Assembly: GCF_030730865.1 (NCBI RefSeq)
Contig: NZ_JAVALZ010000001.1
Coordinates: 1,116,001 to 1,180,000 of the forward strand
Direction of reading: 5' to 3'
From: Uliginosibacterium sp. 31-16
Lineage (GTDB): Bacteria > Pseudomonadota > Gammaproteobacteria > Burkholderiales > Rhodocyclaceae
Length of the DNA stretch: 64,000 nt
The notes beneath the pieces were generated by a model. That model was not told the origin of the DNA and did not search any database. It saw only the letters and a list, made by a program, of their open reading frames with translations. Positions 8,221-16,501 of the stretch are shown here, in pieces (within the stretch, counting starts at the first letter, position 1; each line of letters opens with the position of its first letter). The position numbers and the translations under genes are program-made.

Positions 8221-9861
8221 ATGGCTAAACAGCTGTCCGAGCGCATGCTCCTGTCCGGTGACGAAGCGGTCGCCCTTGCTGCCCTGAATGCGGGCGTCCT
8301 GCTCGGCACCGGTTATCCCGGCACGCCGTCCACCGAAATCCTCGAAGCTTTCGGCGCATTGGGTGGCAAGGCGCAGTGGGCACCGAACGAGAAGGTGGCG
8401 CTGGAGGTCGGCCTCGGCGCTGCGTTCGGCGGCGCCCGCGCGCTGGTGACGATGAAGCATGTGGGCGTGAATGTCGCCGCCGATGTGCTGTTCACCGCCA
8501 CCTACACCGGCGTCAGTGGCGGGCTGGTGCTGGTTTCCGCCGATGATCCCGGCATGGCCTCCAGCCAGAACGAACAGGACAACCGCAACTTCGCCCGCGC
8601 CGCCGGCACGCTCATGCTCGAACCGGCCGATTCGCAACAGGCCTACGACTTCACCGCTGCCGGGTTCGTGCTCTCCGAACAATTCGGCCTGCCGGTGATT
8701 CTGCGCATGACCACCCGCGTCTGCCATTCCAAGAGCATCGTCGTGCAGCGTCCGCTGCCACAGCCGGCCGCCGCCCCGCACTTCGAGCGCAAGGTCAGTG
8801 AGCGGGTGATGATTCCCGCCCATGCCCGTCCGGCGCACCGCCGCCTGCGCGACAAGCTGGCGCGTGCCGCGACCTACGCCGAGCACTGTGCGCAAACCAT
8901 CGTCGAGCTGCGCGGCAAGGCGCTGGGCATCATCACCTCGGGCATCAGCACCATGCACGCGCGCGATGCGGCGCCCGATGCGTCGATCCTCCAGCTCGGC
9001 CTTTCCTACCCGCTGCCGATGCAGGCGATCCGCGATTTCGTCGCCTCGGTTGAGCGCTGCGTGGTGGTGGAGGAAGGCGACCCGATCCTTGTCACCGAAC
9101 TGCTCGCTGCCGGGCTCAAGGTCGAGGGCAAGAGCGAGCGTTTCCGCTTTGGCGAACTGAATGTCGATCGTGTGCGCCGCATCCTCGCGCATGACGAGTC
9201 GGAAGAGGCCAAGGTGCCCGCCGGCAAGCCGCCGGCATTGTGCGAGGGCTGCTCGCACCGCCCGGTGTTCGAGACGCTGGCGAAGCTGGACTGCATCGTC
9301 TCCGGCGATATCGGCTGCTACACGCTGGGCGTGCTGCCACCCTTCTCGGCGATGGATACCTGCGTATGCATGGGCGCTTCGATCGGTGTCGGCCTGGGCC
9401 TGCGCCATGTGCTGCCCGAGGCCGAAGCGCGCCGCGTCGTCAGTGTGATCGGCGATTCCACCTTCATGCACAGCGGGCTCACCGGGCTCGCCGAGATGGT
9501 CTACAACGTGCCGCCCACCGGGCACCTGCTGCTGATTCTCGACAACGGCACCACCGCCATGACCGGCCAGCAGGAGCACCCCGGCACTGGCCGCAGCCTG
9601 CTGCACGATCAGGCCGGCAAGATCGACTTCGAAGCCGTGGTGCGCGCCATGGGCATCACAAACGTCAGCACCATTGACCCGATGGCTGATGCGGCCGGGC
9701 TGGAAGCGGCGATCACGGCGGCGCTGGCGCGGAACGAACTGAGCGTCATCGTCGCGCGTCGCCCCTGCATTCTGGCCGCACCGAAGATCCGCCAGTACGA
9801 AAAGGCGGTCGCCGAAAAACTCATGGCTGGCACGGCTTGCTGTGCCGCTGTGGCGGAATGA
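8221..9861 (+). CDS. iorA: Indolepyruvate oxidoreductase, alpha subunit
   Basis: Large subunit of indolepyruvate:ferredoxin oxidoreductase, which turns aryl pyruvates from Trp, Phe or Tyr into aryl-acetyl-CoA. The N-terminal pyrimidine-binding domain starts LLSGDEAVALAALNAG, with GTGYPGTPSTEI following. The TPP-binding half carries CEGCSHR at 341-347, GDIGCYTLG, and GDSTF (411-415) through N442 for Mg-TPP. The 546-residue protein ends soon after the TPP domain and has no C-terminal pair of CxxCxxCxxxC ferredoxin clusters, which archaeal IorA has, so electrons must leave by another carrier. ATG at 8221. iorB follows after 10 bases. Confidence 0.9.
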   Translation: MAKQLSERMLLSGDEAVALAALNAGVLLGTGYPGTPSTEILEAFGALGGKAQWAPNEKVALEVGLGAAFGGARALVTMKHVGVNVAADVLFTATYTGVSGGLVLVSADDPGMASSQNEQDNRNFARAAGTLMLEPADSQQAYDFTAAGFVLSEQFGLPVILRMTTRVCHSKSIVVQRPLPQPAAAPHFERKVSERVMIPAHARPAHRRLRDKLARAATYAEHCAQTIVELRGKALGIITSGISTMHARDAAPDASILQLGLSYPLPMQAIRDFVASVERCVVVEEGDPILVTELLAAGLKVEGKSERFRFGELNVDRVRRILAHDESEEAKVPAGKPPALCEGCSHRPVFETLAKLDCIVSGDIGCYTLGVLPPFSAMDTCVCMGASIGVGLGLRHVLPEAEARRVVSVIGDSTFMHSGLTGLAEMVYNVPPTGHLLLILDNGTTAMTGQQEHPGTGRSLLHDQAGKIDFEAVVRAMGITNVSTIDPMADAAGLEAAITAALARNELSVIVARRPCILAAPKIRQYEKAVAEKLMAGTACCAAVAE

Positions 9862-9871
9862 GGAACACGCT

Positions 9872-10381
9872 ATGACCCAGGAAAAAGTGATGAATGTGGT
9901 GCTCGCCGGGCTCGGTGGCCAGGGCGTGGTGAAGGCATCCGACATCCTCGCCGACGTGGCTTTCCGTGCCGGGCTGGATGTGAAGAAAAGCGAGATCCAC
10001 GGCATGAGCCAGCGCGGCGGCTCCGTTGCCACCGATGTGCGTTACGGCACCGTGGTGAACAGTCCGATGATCACGCGGGGCGAGGCGGATTGTCTGGTGG
10101 TCGTGGCCCCGGATCAGGTCGAGGTGAATCGCGGTGTGCTCAAGCCCGGCGGCGTGCTGATCGAGCCTGCCGTGCTGGCGAATGCGCCGGGCAAGCTGCC
10201 GGCCAAGTCGATCAATGTGGCCCTGCTCGGCGCCCTGTCCACCCACCTTGATCTGCCCGTTGCTCTGTGGGAAGACGCGATCAGGGCCAATCTGGCCGAG
10301 AAGCATCACAAGCTGAATCTGGAGGCTTTCGCGCAGGGGCGGGCGGCCGCAGAAGGCGTGTCAGAAGGCCGGATAGCGTGA
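9872..10381 (+). CDS. iorB: Indolepyruvate oxidoreductase, beta subunit
   Basis: Small (gamma-type) subunit of the 2-oxoacid oxidoreductase, 169 residues. The family signature LAGLGGQGVVKASDILAD lies at residues 11-28, followed by the conserved EIHGMSQRGGSV block near 50. It forms the IorAB heterodimer with the product of the preceding gene and likely contributes to CoA binding. The ribosome-binding site AGGA overlaps the iorA stop codon, which implies coupled translation. Its stop codon overlaps the GTG start of the next gene (GTGA). Confidence 0.92.
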   Translation: MTQEKVMNVVLAGLGGQGVVKASDILADVAFRAGLDVKKSEIHGMSQRGGSVATDVRYGTVVNSPMITRGEADCLVVVAPDQVEVNRGVLKPGGVLIEPAVLANAPGKLPAKSINVALLGALSTHLDLPVALWEDAIRANLAEKHHKLNLEAFAQGRAAAEGVSEGRIA

Positions 10382-10968
10382 AGGGGCTGATCCTCGGCCT
10401 TGCGCTGGCAGCGACCTGCACGGCTGTGCAGGCGGCACCGGCAACGGTGTTCTCGAGTCGTTACACCGATCTGGGTAAGGACTGCAAGACGCCCGCGTGG
10501 GTTGAGCAAGAACGCCTTGCGTGGGAGATGAAGTACAAGGGAAAGGCCTACCCTGAGCAAGATCCTGAAGTCATGGAATGCAAGGCCGTTGGCCGCTGGC
10601 GGGCGAACATCCAATGGAGTGCGGTCGGTATGACGCTGTACGTCGGGCCCAGCAAACAGCCTCAGCGATATGCCGAAGATATCGTGGTCGGAAACCGTCT
10701 GGGCGAAGGGCGTTCACGTGCGCCGCTGGAATGGCGTTTGGCCAACGGTGTTCCTTTCGCTGTCATCTTCCGCGTGCAGCAGTGGCAGGACAATCCACGC
10801 TGGCCCGACGCGAAAGGCGCTCCGCAGTTCATTGTGACTTCGGAGAACATCGCTGTGCGAGGACTCGGAGCGTTATCCGGCTTAAACGCCGAATTGCCGG
10901 CAGGTGATCCTCAGGCAAACCTGAAAGCTCGACAAATGGCCGACGCAGCTTTCGATGCTGCGCGCTAG
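10378..10968 (+). CDS. Secreted protein of unknown function in the ior cluster
   Basis: A 196-residue protein with a Sec signal peptide (KGLILGLALAATCTAVQA, cleavage after about residue 19). The mature part has two cysteines (in KDCKTPAW and VMECKAVGRW) that could pair. I do not recognise a family. The GTG start at 10378 overlaps the iorB stop in a GTGA arrangement, so it should be co-translated with iorAB. A periplasmic protein within an intracellular oxidoreductase/ligase operon is unexpected. It may have been inserted, or may sense or bind an aromatic substrate; both are guesses. Confidence 0.7.
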   Translation: MKGLILGLALAATCTAVQAAPATVFSSRYTDLGKDCKTPAWVEQERLAWEMKYKGKAYPEQDPEVMECKAVGRWRANIQWSAVGMTLYVGPSKQPQRYAEDIVVGNRLGEGRSRAPLEWRLANGVPFAVIFRVQQWQDNPRWPDAKGAPQFIVTSENIAVRGLGALSGLNAELPAGDPQANLKARQMADAAFDAAR

Positions 10969-11012
10969 CGGCGGCCAATACCTATCAGTGCCAAACGTAC
11001 GGGGGACAAGAC

Positions 11013-12350
11013 ATGATGTTGCGTGAAAACTGGAACGATCTCGGCCAGGGCTTCCACCCCGTGTCGGCGCCGGACTACCTGCCGGTGGCGCAGTTGCGCG
11101 AACTGCAGCTGCGGCGCCTGCGTGCCGTCGTGACGCGGGCTTACGACAACGTGAAGCTGTTCCGCGAGCGCATGGACGAGCGTGGCCTCACCCCGGCCAG
11201 CATCGAGTCGCTGGCCGATCTCGGCCGCCTGCCCTTCACGATCAAGACCGACCTGCGCGACACCTATCCCTTCGGTCTGTTCGCCAGCCCGATGGGCGAG
11301 ATCGTGCGCCTGCACGCCTCCAGCGGCACCACCGGCAAGCCCATCGTGGTGGCCTACACGCAGGAAGACCTGCAGGTGTGGGCCTCGGCCATGCTGCGCA
11401 CCTTTGCCTCGGCCGGCGTGCATCGCGGCGACATCGTGCAGAACGCTTACGGCTACGGCCTGTTCACCGGTGGCCTCGGCGCGCACTACGGGCTGGAAGC
11501 CATTGGCGCCACCGTGGTGCCGACCTCGGGTGGCAACACTGATCGCCAGATCATGCTGATGCGCGACTTCGGCGTCACTGGCATCTGCTGCACGCCGAGC
11601 TACTTCGTGCATCTGATCGAGCGGGCGAAGGAGCTGGGCGTGAATCTCAAGGAGCTGCCGCTGCGTGTCGGCATCTTCGGTGCCGAGCCGTGGACCGACG
11701 AGATGCGCCGCCACATCGAAGCCGAGACCAACATCAAGGCCTACGACATCTACGGCCTGTCCGAGATCACCGGTCCAGGTGTGGGCAGCGAGTGCTCGGC
11801 GCAGAGCGGCCTGCACATCTTCGAGGACCATTTCTACCCGGAGATCGTCGATCCGGAGACCCTGCAGGTGCTGCCGGACGGCGAAGAAGGCGAACTGGTG
11901 CTGACCACGCTGTCCAAACGCGCCATGCCGATGATCCGCTATCGCACGCGCGACATCACCCGCATCATCGCCGAGCCGTGTTCGTGCGGCCGCACCGTGC
12001 GCCGCATCGCCCGCATCGCCCGCCGCTCGGACGACATGTTCATCATCCGCGGGGTCAACGTCTTCCCCTCGCAGATCGAGACCGCGCTGCTCGCTGTCGA
12101 AGGCGCGTTGCCGCACTATCGCATCATCCTTTCGCGCGACAAGGGGCTGGACCAGATGGGCGTGGAGGTCGAAGTCAGCGCCGCGGTGTTCAGCGATCAG
12201 GTGCGCGCGATGGAAGAGCTGCACAAGCGCCTGGCGCACAGCATCGAACGCATCACTGGCATCCGCGCCGCGTTGCGCCTGGTCGAGCCGCACAGCATCC
12301 CGCGCAGCGAAGGAAAAGCGAAGCGCGTGTGGGACGAGCGGAATTCATGA
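11013..12350 (+). CDS. paaK: Phenylacetate--CoA ligase
   Basis: An AMP-forming ligase that makes phenylacetyl-CoA (or a related aryl-acetyl-CoA) from the acid, CoA and ATP. The 445 residues match PaaK. The adenylate-forming P-loop ASSGTTGKP is at 102-110. Later motifs are FGAEPWTDEMR, YGLSEITGPG and the hinge region RSDDMFIIRGVNVFPSQIE. Downstream of iorAB it would re-activate free aryl acetates or work with Ior in the hydrolytic direction. GGGGGAC precedes the tandem ATGATG start. Confidence 0.95.
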   Translation: MMLRENWNDLGQGFHPVSAPDYLPVAQLRELQLRRLRAVVTRAYDNVKLFRERMDERGLTPASIESLADLGRLPFTIKTDLRDTYPFGLFASPMGEIVRLHASSGTTGKPIVVAYTQEDLQVWASAMLRTFASAGVHRGDIVQNAYGYGLFTGGLGAHYGLEAIGATVVPTSGGNTDRQIMLMRDFGVTGICCTPSYFVHLIERAKELGVNLKELPLRVGIFGAEPWTDEMRRHIEAETNIKAYDIYGLSEITGPGVGSECSAQSGLHIFEDHFYPEIVDPETLQVLPDGEEGELVLTTLSKRAMPMIRYRTRDITRIIAEPCSCGRTVRRIARIARRSDDMFIIRGVNVFPSQIETALLAVEGALPHYRIILSRDKGLDQMGVEVEVSAAVFSDQVRAMEELHKRLAHSIERITGIRAALRLVEPHSIPRSEGKAKRVWDERNS

Positions 12351-12446
12351 ATAAAGCTACTGCGCATCGCGACCTCGAGCCGCTCGCTAGGCTTTTCTCA
12401 CGAATTCAATCCCCATGGAAAAACTGAAGCAGAAGGAAGAACAACC

Positions 12447-12878
12447 ATGAAAGTCACCCAGATTTCCAGCTTCATCGAGAACCGCCCCGGCCGCCTGCAT
12501 GCGGCCTGCGAGGCGCTGGCCGCCAAGGGCGTGAACATCCACACCCTGATGCTCGCCGACACCGCCGAGTTCGGCATCCTGCGCCTGATCGTGGCCGACC
12601 CCGAAGCCGGCAAGGTGGCGCTGGAAGCCGCGGGCTACATCGCCAAGCTGACCGAAGTCGTCGCCGTCGAGATTCCGGATGACGCCGGCGGCCTCGCCGG
12701 CATCCTGGCCAAGGCCGATGCGGCCAAGCTCGACATCGAATACATGTACGCCTTCAGCACCGCCGTGGGCCAACGTGCGGTCGTCATCATCCGCTTCAGC
12801 GATCCGGATCAGGCGGTGGATGAACTGCTCGCGCGGGGTGTGAATGTGGTGGCGCCCGTGGAATTGCTGCGGGGCTGA
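12447..12878 (+). CDS. Tandem ACT-domain protein linked to paaK
   Basis: A 143-residue protein made of two ACT repeats: residues 1-68 (ISSFIENRPGRLHAACEAL...) and about 70-143 (VEIPDDAGGLAGILAKAD...). ACT domains bind amino acids. This stand-alone form commonly sits beside paaK and iorAB, so I infer that it senses an aromatic amino acid for this pathway. The ribosome-binding site AGAAGGAAGA is strong. The gap of 96 bases from paaK has no terminator, so co-transcription is likely. Confidence 0.88.
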   Translation: MKVTQISSFIENRPGRLHAACEALAAKGVNIHTLMLADTAEFGILRLIVADPEAGKVALEAAGYIAKLTEVVAVEIPDDAGGLAGILAKADAAKLDIEYMYAFSTAVGQRAVVIIRFSDPDQAVDELLARGVNVVAPVELLRG

Positions 12879-12879
12879 G

Positions 12880-13287
12880 ATGGACTCGCGCTACCAGATC
12901 TTCGAGGCCACGCCGAGCGCCGAGGAATTCAACCATCTGCGCGAACTGGCGGGCTGGGGAAAGATCGACCCGGCGGTGGTGAACGTCGGCCTGTGCAACA
13001 GCGTCCATGCGCTGTGCGCCTGGGAAGACGATGAACTGGTCGGTTTCGTGCGTCTGGTGGGTGACGGGGCGATGAAGCTCAGCGTGGAGGAATTGCTGGT
13101 GCATCCCGAGCATCGCCGCCGCGGGATTGCCACGGCCTTGATGGCGGGCGTCATGGCCTACATCGCGGTTCTGCCGCCCGGCTGCACCATCAACCTGATG
13201 GCGGCAGAGGGCCTGAGTGACTTCTACACCAAGCTTGGCTTCCGGGTCCGGCCGGAAACGCGGCCCGGCATGCAGATGCGGCGCTGA
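12880..13287 (+). CDS. GNAT-family N-acetyltransferase
   Basis: A 135-residue acetyltransferase. The acetyl-CoA binding motif A reads VHPEHRRRGIATALM near residues 71-85. FYTKLGFRVRPETRPGM near the end is the usual C-terminal beta-bulge region. The ATG at 12880 follows the ACT-gene stop by one base, so it is the last gene of the ior-paaK operon. The substrate cannot be told from sequence. Confidence 0.88.
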   Translation: MDSRYQIFEATPSAEEFNHLRELAGWGKIDPAVVNVGLCNSVHALCAWEDDELVGFVRLVGDGAMKLSVEELLVHPEHRRRGIATALMAGVMAYIAVLPPGCTINLMAAEGLSDFYTKLGFRVRPETRPGMQMRR

Positions 13288-13296
13288 ACTCCAGGT

Positions 13297-13415
13297 GGCT
13301 GAAGAGCCGCATGTGGCGGACCTGTGCCGGCAGGTTCACCGCTCAGGCCCGTCTGGCAAGCCTCTCCAGACCATAATTCTGGAGAAGCCCGCCACAAGCC
13401 GCTCTTCAGGCTGCC
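13297..13415. repeat. Dispersed intergenic repeat, copy 3
   Basis: An outward-facing inverted pair: GGCTGAAGAGCCGCATGTGG on the left and CCACAAGCCGCTCTTCAGGC on the right. Its right arm contains the stop codon of the minus-strand VOC gene at 13406. Confidence 0.75.
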
Positions 13416-13780
13416 TCGGTAAACGCGGCGAGCTTGTTGCCATCCAGATCGCGGAAGTACGAACCGTAATAGCCGCCCGTGCCGCGCGGGCCGGGTGCGC
13501 CTTCATCCTTGGCGCCCAACTCGATGGCCTTGGCGTAGAAGGCATCCACGGCGGCGCGGCTGGGCATGGCCAGCGCGATCATGGTGCCGTTGCCGGCGGT
13601 GGCGGGCTGACCGTCGAAGGGCTTGATCACACAGAGCGCCGGCGTTTCGGCGCTGGTTCCCCAGGCGGTGCTGCGTTCGGACTCCCACTGGCGCTTGGCG
13701 CCGATGCTGGCAAACAGGGCGTCGTAGAAAGCACTGGCGCGGGGCAGGTCGTTGGTGCCCAGGGTGACATAACCGATCAT
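13406..13780 (-). CDS. VOC-family (glyoxalase-like) protein
   Basis: A 124-residue vicinal-oxygen-chelate protein with two beta-alpha-beta-beta-beta modules. The N-terminus IGYVTLGTNDLPRASAFYDALF and the C-terminal GGYYGSYFRDLDGNKLAAF are typical of the family. Candidate metal ligands are few, as in many antibiotic-resistance-like or unknown members, so no reaction is assigned. The last residues (TEAA) and the stop lie inside a dispersed repeat. Confidence 0.88.
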   Translation of the reverse strand: MIGYVTLGTNDLPRASAFYDALFASIGAKRQWESERSTAWGTSAETPALCVIKPFDGQPATAGNGTMIALAMPSRAAVDAFYAKAIELGAKDEGAPGPRGTGGYYGSYFRDLDGNKLAAFTEAA

Positions 13781-13831
13781 GACAGTTCCTCGAGAGTGAA
13801 AGACAGCCGGCGATTATGGCCGGGCTGACAG

Positions 13832-13858
13832 AAAAAAGGCCTGTCCGCAGACAGGCCT
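13832..13858 (-). terminator. Intrinsic terminator after serA
   Basis: Read on the minus strand: AGGCCTGTC, loop TGCG, GACAGGCCT, then a T6 run. It lies 25 bases past the serA stop. Confidence 0.9.
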
Positions 13859-13882
13859 CCGATGCATTGCGGCAGGAGCTGC

Positions 13883-15058
13883 TTACTTGCAGTTCGGAAT
13901 CACGCGCACGCCGATCACGCCATCCACCGCCTGCAGTTTGGCAACCAGATCACCGCTCACGTCGCCGGACACGTCGATGATGTTGTAGGCGTAGTCGCCA
14001 CGGTTCTTGTTGATCATATCGTCGATGTTCAGACCCGACGAGCCGATGGCGGCGGTCAGGCTGCTGATCACGTTGGGCACGTTCTTGTTGCTGACCGTGA
14101 CGCGGGTCTTGCCGCTGGGGGCCATTTCGCAGGCCGGGAAGTTCACCGAGTTCTTGATGTTGCCGCGTTCCAGATATTCACGGATCTGATCGGCTGCCAT
14201 CACGGCGCAGTTGTCTTCGGATTCCGGGGTGGAGGCGCCCAAGTGCGGCACGCACAGGATCTTGTCCACACCCAGCAGCTCGTCTTCCGGCAGGTCGATC
14301 ACATAGCCGGCGACGTGGCCGGAAGCGATGGCGGCCTTGATGGCGGCGTTGTCGACCAGACCATTGCGGCTGAAGTTCATCAGGCGGGCACCCTTCTTCA
14401 TGCGGCCGATGCGCTCTTCGTTGAAGAGGTTCTTGGTGTCCTTGGTGGCCGGCACGTGGATGGTGATGTAGTCGCACTCGGCGATCATGGCGTCCAGGCT
14501 GGCGGCCTTCTGCACTTCATGCGACAGCTTCCAGGCTGCATCGACGCTCACGAACGGGTCGAAGCCGATGACGCGCATGCCCAGCGCATTGGCGGCATTC
14601 GCCACCAGCACGCCGATGGCGCCCAGGCCGATCACGCCGAGGGTCTTGCCCTGGATTTCCGGACCGACGAACTGGGCCTTGCCCTTTTCCACCAGCGGCG
14701 GCACTTCGTCGCCCTTGCCCTTGAGCGTGTTGGCCCAGGTGATGCCTTCGTACAGGTTGCGCGAGGACAGCAGCAGCGAGGCGATGACGATTTCCTTCAC
14801 GCCGTTGGCGTTGGCGCCCGGTGTGTTGAACACCACGATGCCGCGCTCGGCGCACTTGTCCAGCGGAATGTTGTTCACGCCGGCACCGGCGCGGGCGATG
14901 GCCTTCACGGACGCCGGAATGTCCATGTTGTGCATGTCGGCCGAGCGCAGCAGGATGCCGTCCGGGTTGACGATCTCGGTGGCGGATTCGTAGTTGTCAC
15001 GCGGCAGGCGGTCGAGGCCGCAGGCGGCGATCTTGTTGAGTGTCTGGATCTTGAACAT
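13883..15058 (-). CDS. serA: D-3-phosphoglycerate dehydrogenase
   Basis: First step of serine synthesis: oxidises 3-phosphoglycerate to 3-phosphohydroxypyruvate with NAD. The 391 residues are a short SerA with one C-terminal ACT domain (about 320-391). The Rossmann motif GLGAIG is at 144-149. RSADMHN, GAGVNNIP and the active-site segment PHLGASTPESE are visible. The ACT domain suggests serine feedback control. The ATG at 15058 has AGGA upstream. TACAAT on the minus strand at 15181-15186 is a possible -10 box. serC lies 4.6 kb away on the other strand. Confidence 0.95.
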   Translation of the reverse strand: MFKIQTLNKIAACGLDRLPRDNYESATEIVNPDGILLRSADMHNMDIPASVKAIARAGAGVNNIPLDKCAERGIVVFNTPGANANGVKEIVIASLLLSSRNLYEGITWANTLKGKGDEVPPLVEKGKAQFVGPEIQGKTLGVIGLGAIGVLVANAANALGMRVIGFDPFVSVDAAWKLSHEVQKAASLDAMIAECDYITIHVPATKDTKNLFNEERIGRMKKGARLMNFSRNGLVDNAAIKAAIASGHVAGYVIDLPEDELLGVDKILCVPHLGASTPESEDNCAVMAADQIREYLERGNIKNSVNFPACEMAPSGKTRVTVSNKNVPNVISSLTAAIGSSGLNIDDMINKNRGDYAYNIIDVSGDVSGDLVAKLQAVDGVIGVRVIPNCK

Positions 15059-15386
15059 CGTGGAGTTCCTCAAACGTAGGTAATGACGGAATCGGGCTGA
15101 ATCGGAAAACCTGACCAGGGCGCGGGACGAACGCTCCGGAAGAAATCTGTGGCATCGCCGGCTGCGGGCGGAAAGGCAGCATTGTACGGCGTTCACGCCC
15201 TCCCTGACTTGAAGCGGGTCAAGTGGGCTACGGGCAGGCCGCTTTCGCGAGGACCACCCGAAGAGCCGCCTCCCGCCTTGCTCTCCGGCGTGGCATGGCG
15301 GAAAGGCATGCTGTGCGCGGTTATCCGGGCTCCCGTCGGGCAAGAAGGCCGCAAATTTCGTAACCACCAGTGCAATGGGGCGTGTT
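15059..15386. repeat. Gap with serA leader and dispersed repeat, copy 4
   Basis: This 328-base gap holds the serA leader (a TACAAT -10 candidate for serA at 15181-15186, minus) and, at about 15230-15320, a repeat copy with CCGAAGAGCCGCC, GCTCTCCGGCGTGGCATGG and GGCATGCTG blocks. I see no gene in it. Confidence 0.6.
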
Positions 15387-16397
15387 TTAGTCTGTCTGCT
15401 CCGCGCGGCGGCGGGCTTTTTCCAGCCAGCCCAGCAGGGCGTCTGCCTGGCCTTCGATGGGGATGAGGTGGAGTGATCGTCCGCGCGCCGGGTGAAGGCT
15501 CACGAACCCGAATTCATAGCCGATGCCGGATGCCCGGTGGCTGCGCAGGCGTGTGCTGCGCAGATCAATCTGCCAGTGGCCATCGGTGCTGTGCAGCAGT
15601 GCTCCGTCCAGATAGAAAGTGCGCATGCGCGGGCCTGCCAGCAGCCCGATTGTCGCCAGCGGAATCGCCCAGATCAGCCAGGCGAGCAGCGGGCCCACCA
15701 CGAAAACCAGCGCCAGCACCCCGAGCAGACCCTTGTTGTTCTCCGGCAGGGAGGCGATCACCACGGCGGCCGGCAGCACATAGCCCGCCACGATCCACGC
15801 CAGAAAGCGCCAGCGACGGAACAGCAGTGCCCGCACGCAGCCACCGCCAGCCTGCGGGTTCAGCGAATTGCTGGCGTTCAGATGCCAGCCGATGCTGCGG
15901 GCGAGCAGCCCGGCATCGTCATCCAGCATCAGGCTCCACGGACTGGCGTGCACGATCAGGTGACTGTCACTGTCGGGCACGCCTTCGTAGCCGGCGATTT
16001 CGCGCCAGGGGATGAGCCGGTAGCCCTCGATCGCGAGCCCCTCCGGGCGGGCTTCGACCAGGACTTTCTGGCTGAAGTCCGGCACGCCGCGCAGTTTTTC
16101 GTAGCCAAACAGGATGAGGCCAAAGCCGGCCAACATGCCGATCAGCGCCAGCAACATGCCGCCAATCCCGAGCAGCATGGCCCACCAACTCTCGTCGGAG
16201 ATGCCCCAGAACATCAATGCAAAGCCTGGCGCGGCGCCGATCATCGCGCCCAGACAGCCGAGGCCGAAGCCGCTGAACTGCTGGTCCATGAGGGTGACCT
16301 GCATCCGGCGCCGGAGGGGCGGTGGCGCGGCGTCAGTACTGGCGCGCGTTGGCAGATCAGGAGTGTGCGAGTGGGAGGTGGTGGTCGTGGCGTTCAT
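15387..16397 (-). CDS. Multi-pass membrane protein of unknown function
   Basis: A 336-residue protein. A short Thr/Pro-rich cytoplasmic head is followed by about four or five hydrophobic segments: a pair near residues 40-95 (FGLGCLGAMIGAAPGFALMF, MLLGIGGMLLALIGMLAGF) and a second group near 215-275. Between them lies a polar PH-like stretch (GLAIEGYRLIPWREIAGYEG). I recognise no named family. The start is uncertain: the ATG at 16397 avoids translating an upstream repeat copy, and an internal Met near residue 32 is an alternative. Confidence 0.65.
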   Translation of the reverse strand: MNATTTTSHSHTPDLPTRASTDAAPPPLRRRMQVTLMDQQFSGFGLGCLGAMIGAAPGFALMFWGISDESWWAMLLGIGGMLLALIGMLAGFGLILFGYEKLRGVPDFSQKVLVEARPEGLAIEGYRLIPWREIAGYEGVPDSDSHLIVHASPWSLMLDDDAGLLARSIGWHLNASNSLNPQAGGGCVRALLFRRWRFLAWIVAGYVLPAAVVIASLPENNKGLLGVLALVFVVGPLLAWLIWAIPLATIGLLAGPRMRTFYLDGALLHSTDGHWQIDLRSTRLRSHRASGIGYEFGFVSLHPARGRSLHLIPIEGQADALLGWLEKARRRAEQTD

Positions 16398-16416
16398 GGG
16401 GGCCCGGCTCTGATCA

Positions 16417-16500
16417 CTGCCTGCCAAGCCGCATCCAGCTTTGCTCTGCGGCATGCCATGCCGGAGAGGCACGCCAGTGGCGGCTCTCCGGGCAGCAGGG
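16417..16500. repeat. Dispersed intergenic repeat, copy 5
   Basis: Opens CTGCCTGCCAAGCCGCATCC and closes GGCGGCTCTCCGGGCAGC, with GCATGCCATGCCGGAGAGG in the middle. Confidence 0.65.
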
Positions 16501-16501
16501 C

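Noticed and set aside
8194-10032. 612-codon open frame on the minus strand
   Set aside because: Antisense to iorA and iorB, which are certain genes.
10965-12293. 442-codon open frame on the minus strand
   Set aside because: Antisense to paaK.
12348-12427. 26-codon frame after paaK
   Set aside because: No ribosome-binding site and no hydrophobic or conserved pattern.
12415-12450. 11-codon leader frame whose stop overlaps the ACT-gene start (ATGA)
   Set aside because: It simply spans the ribosome-binding region of the ACT gene; no regulatory codon run or hairpin is visible.
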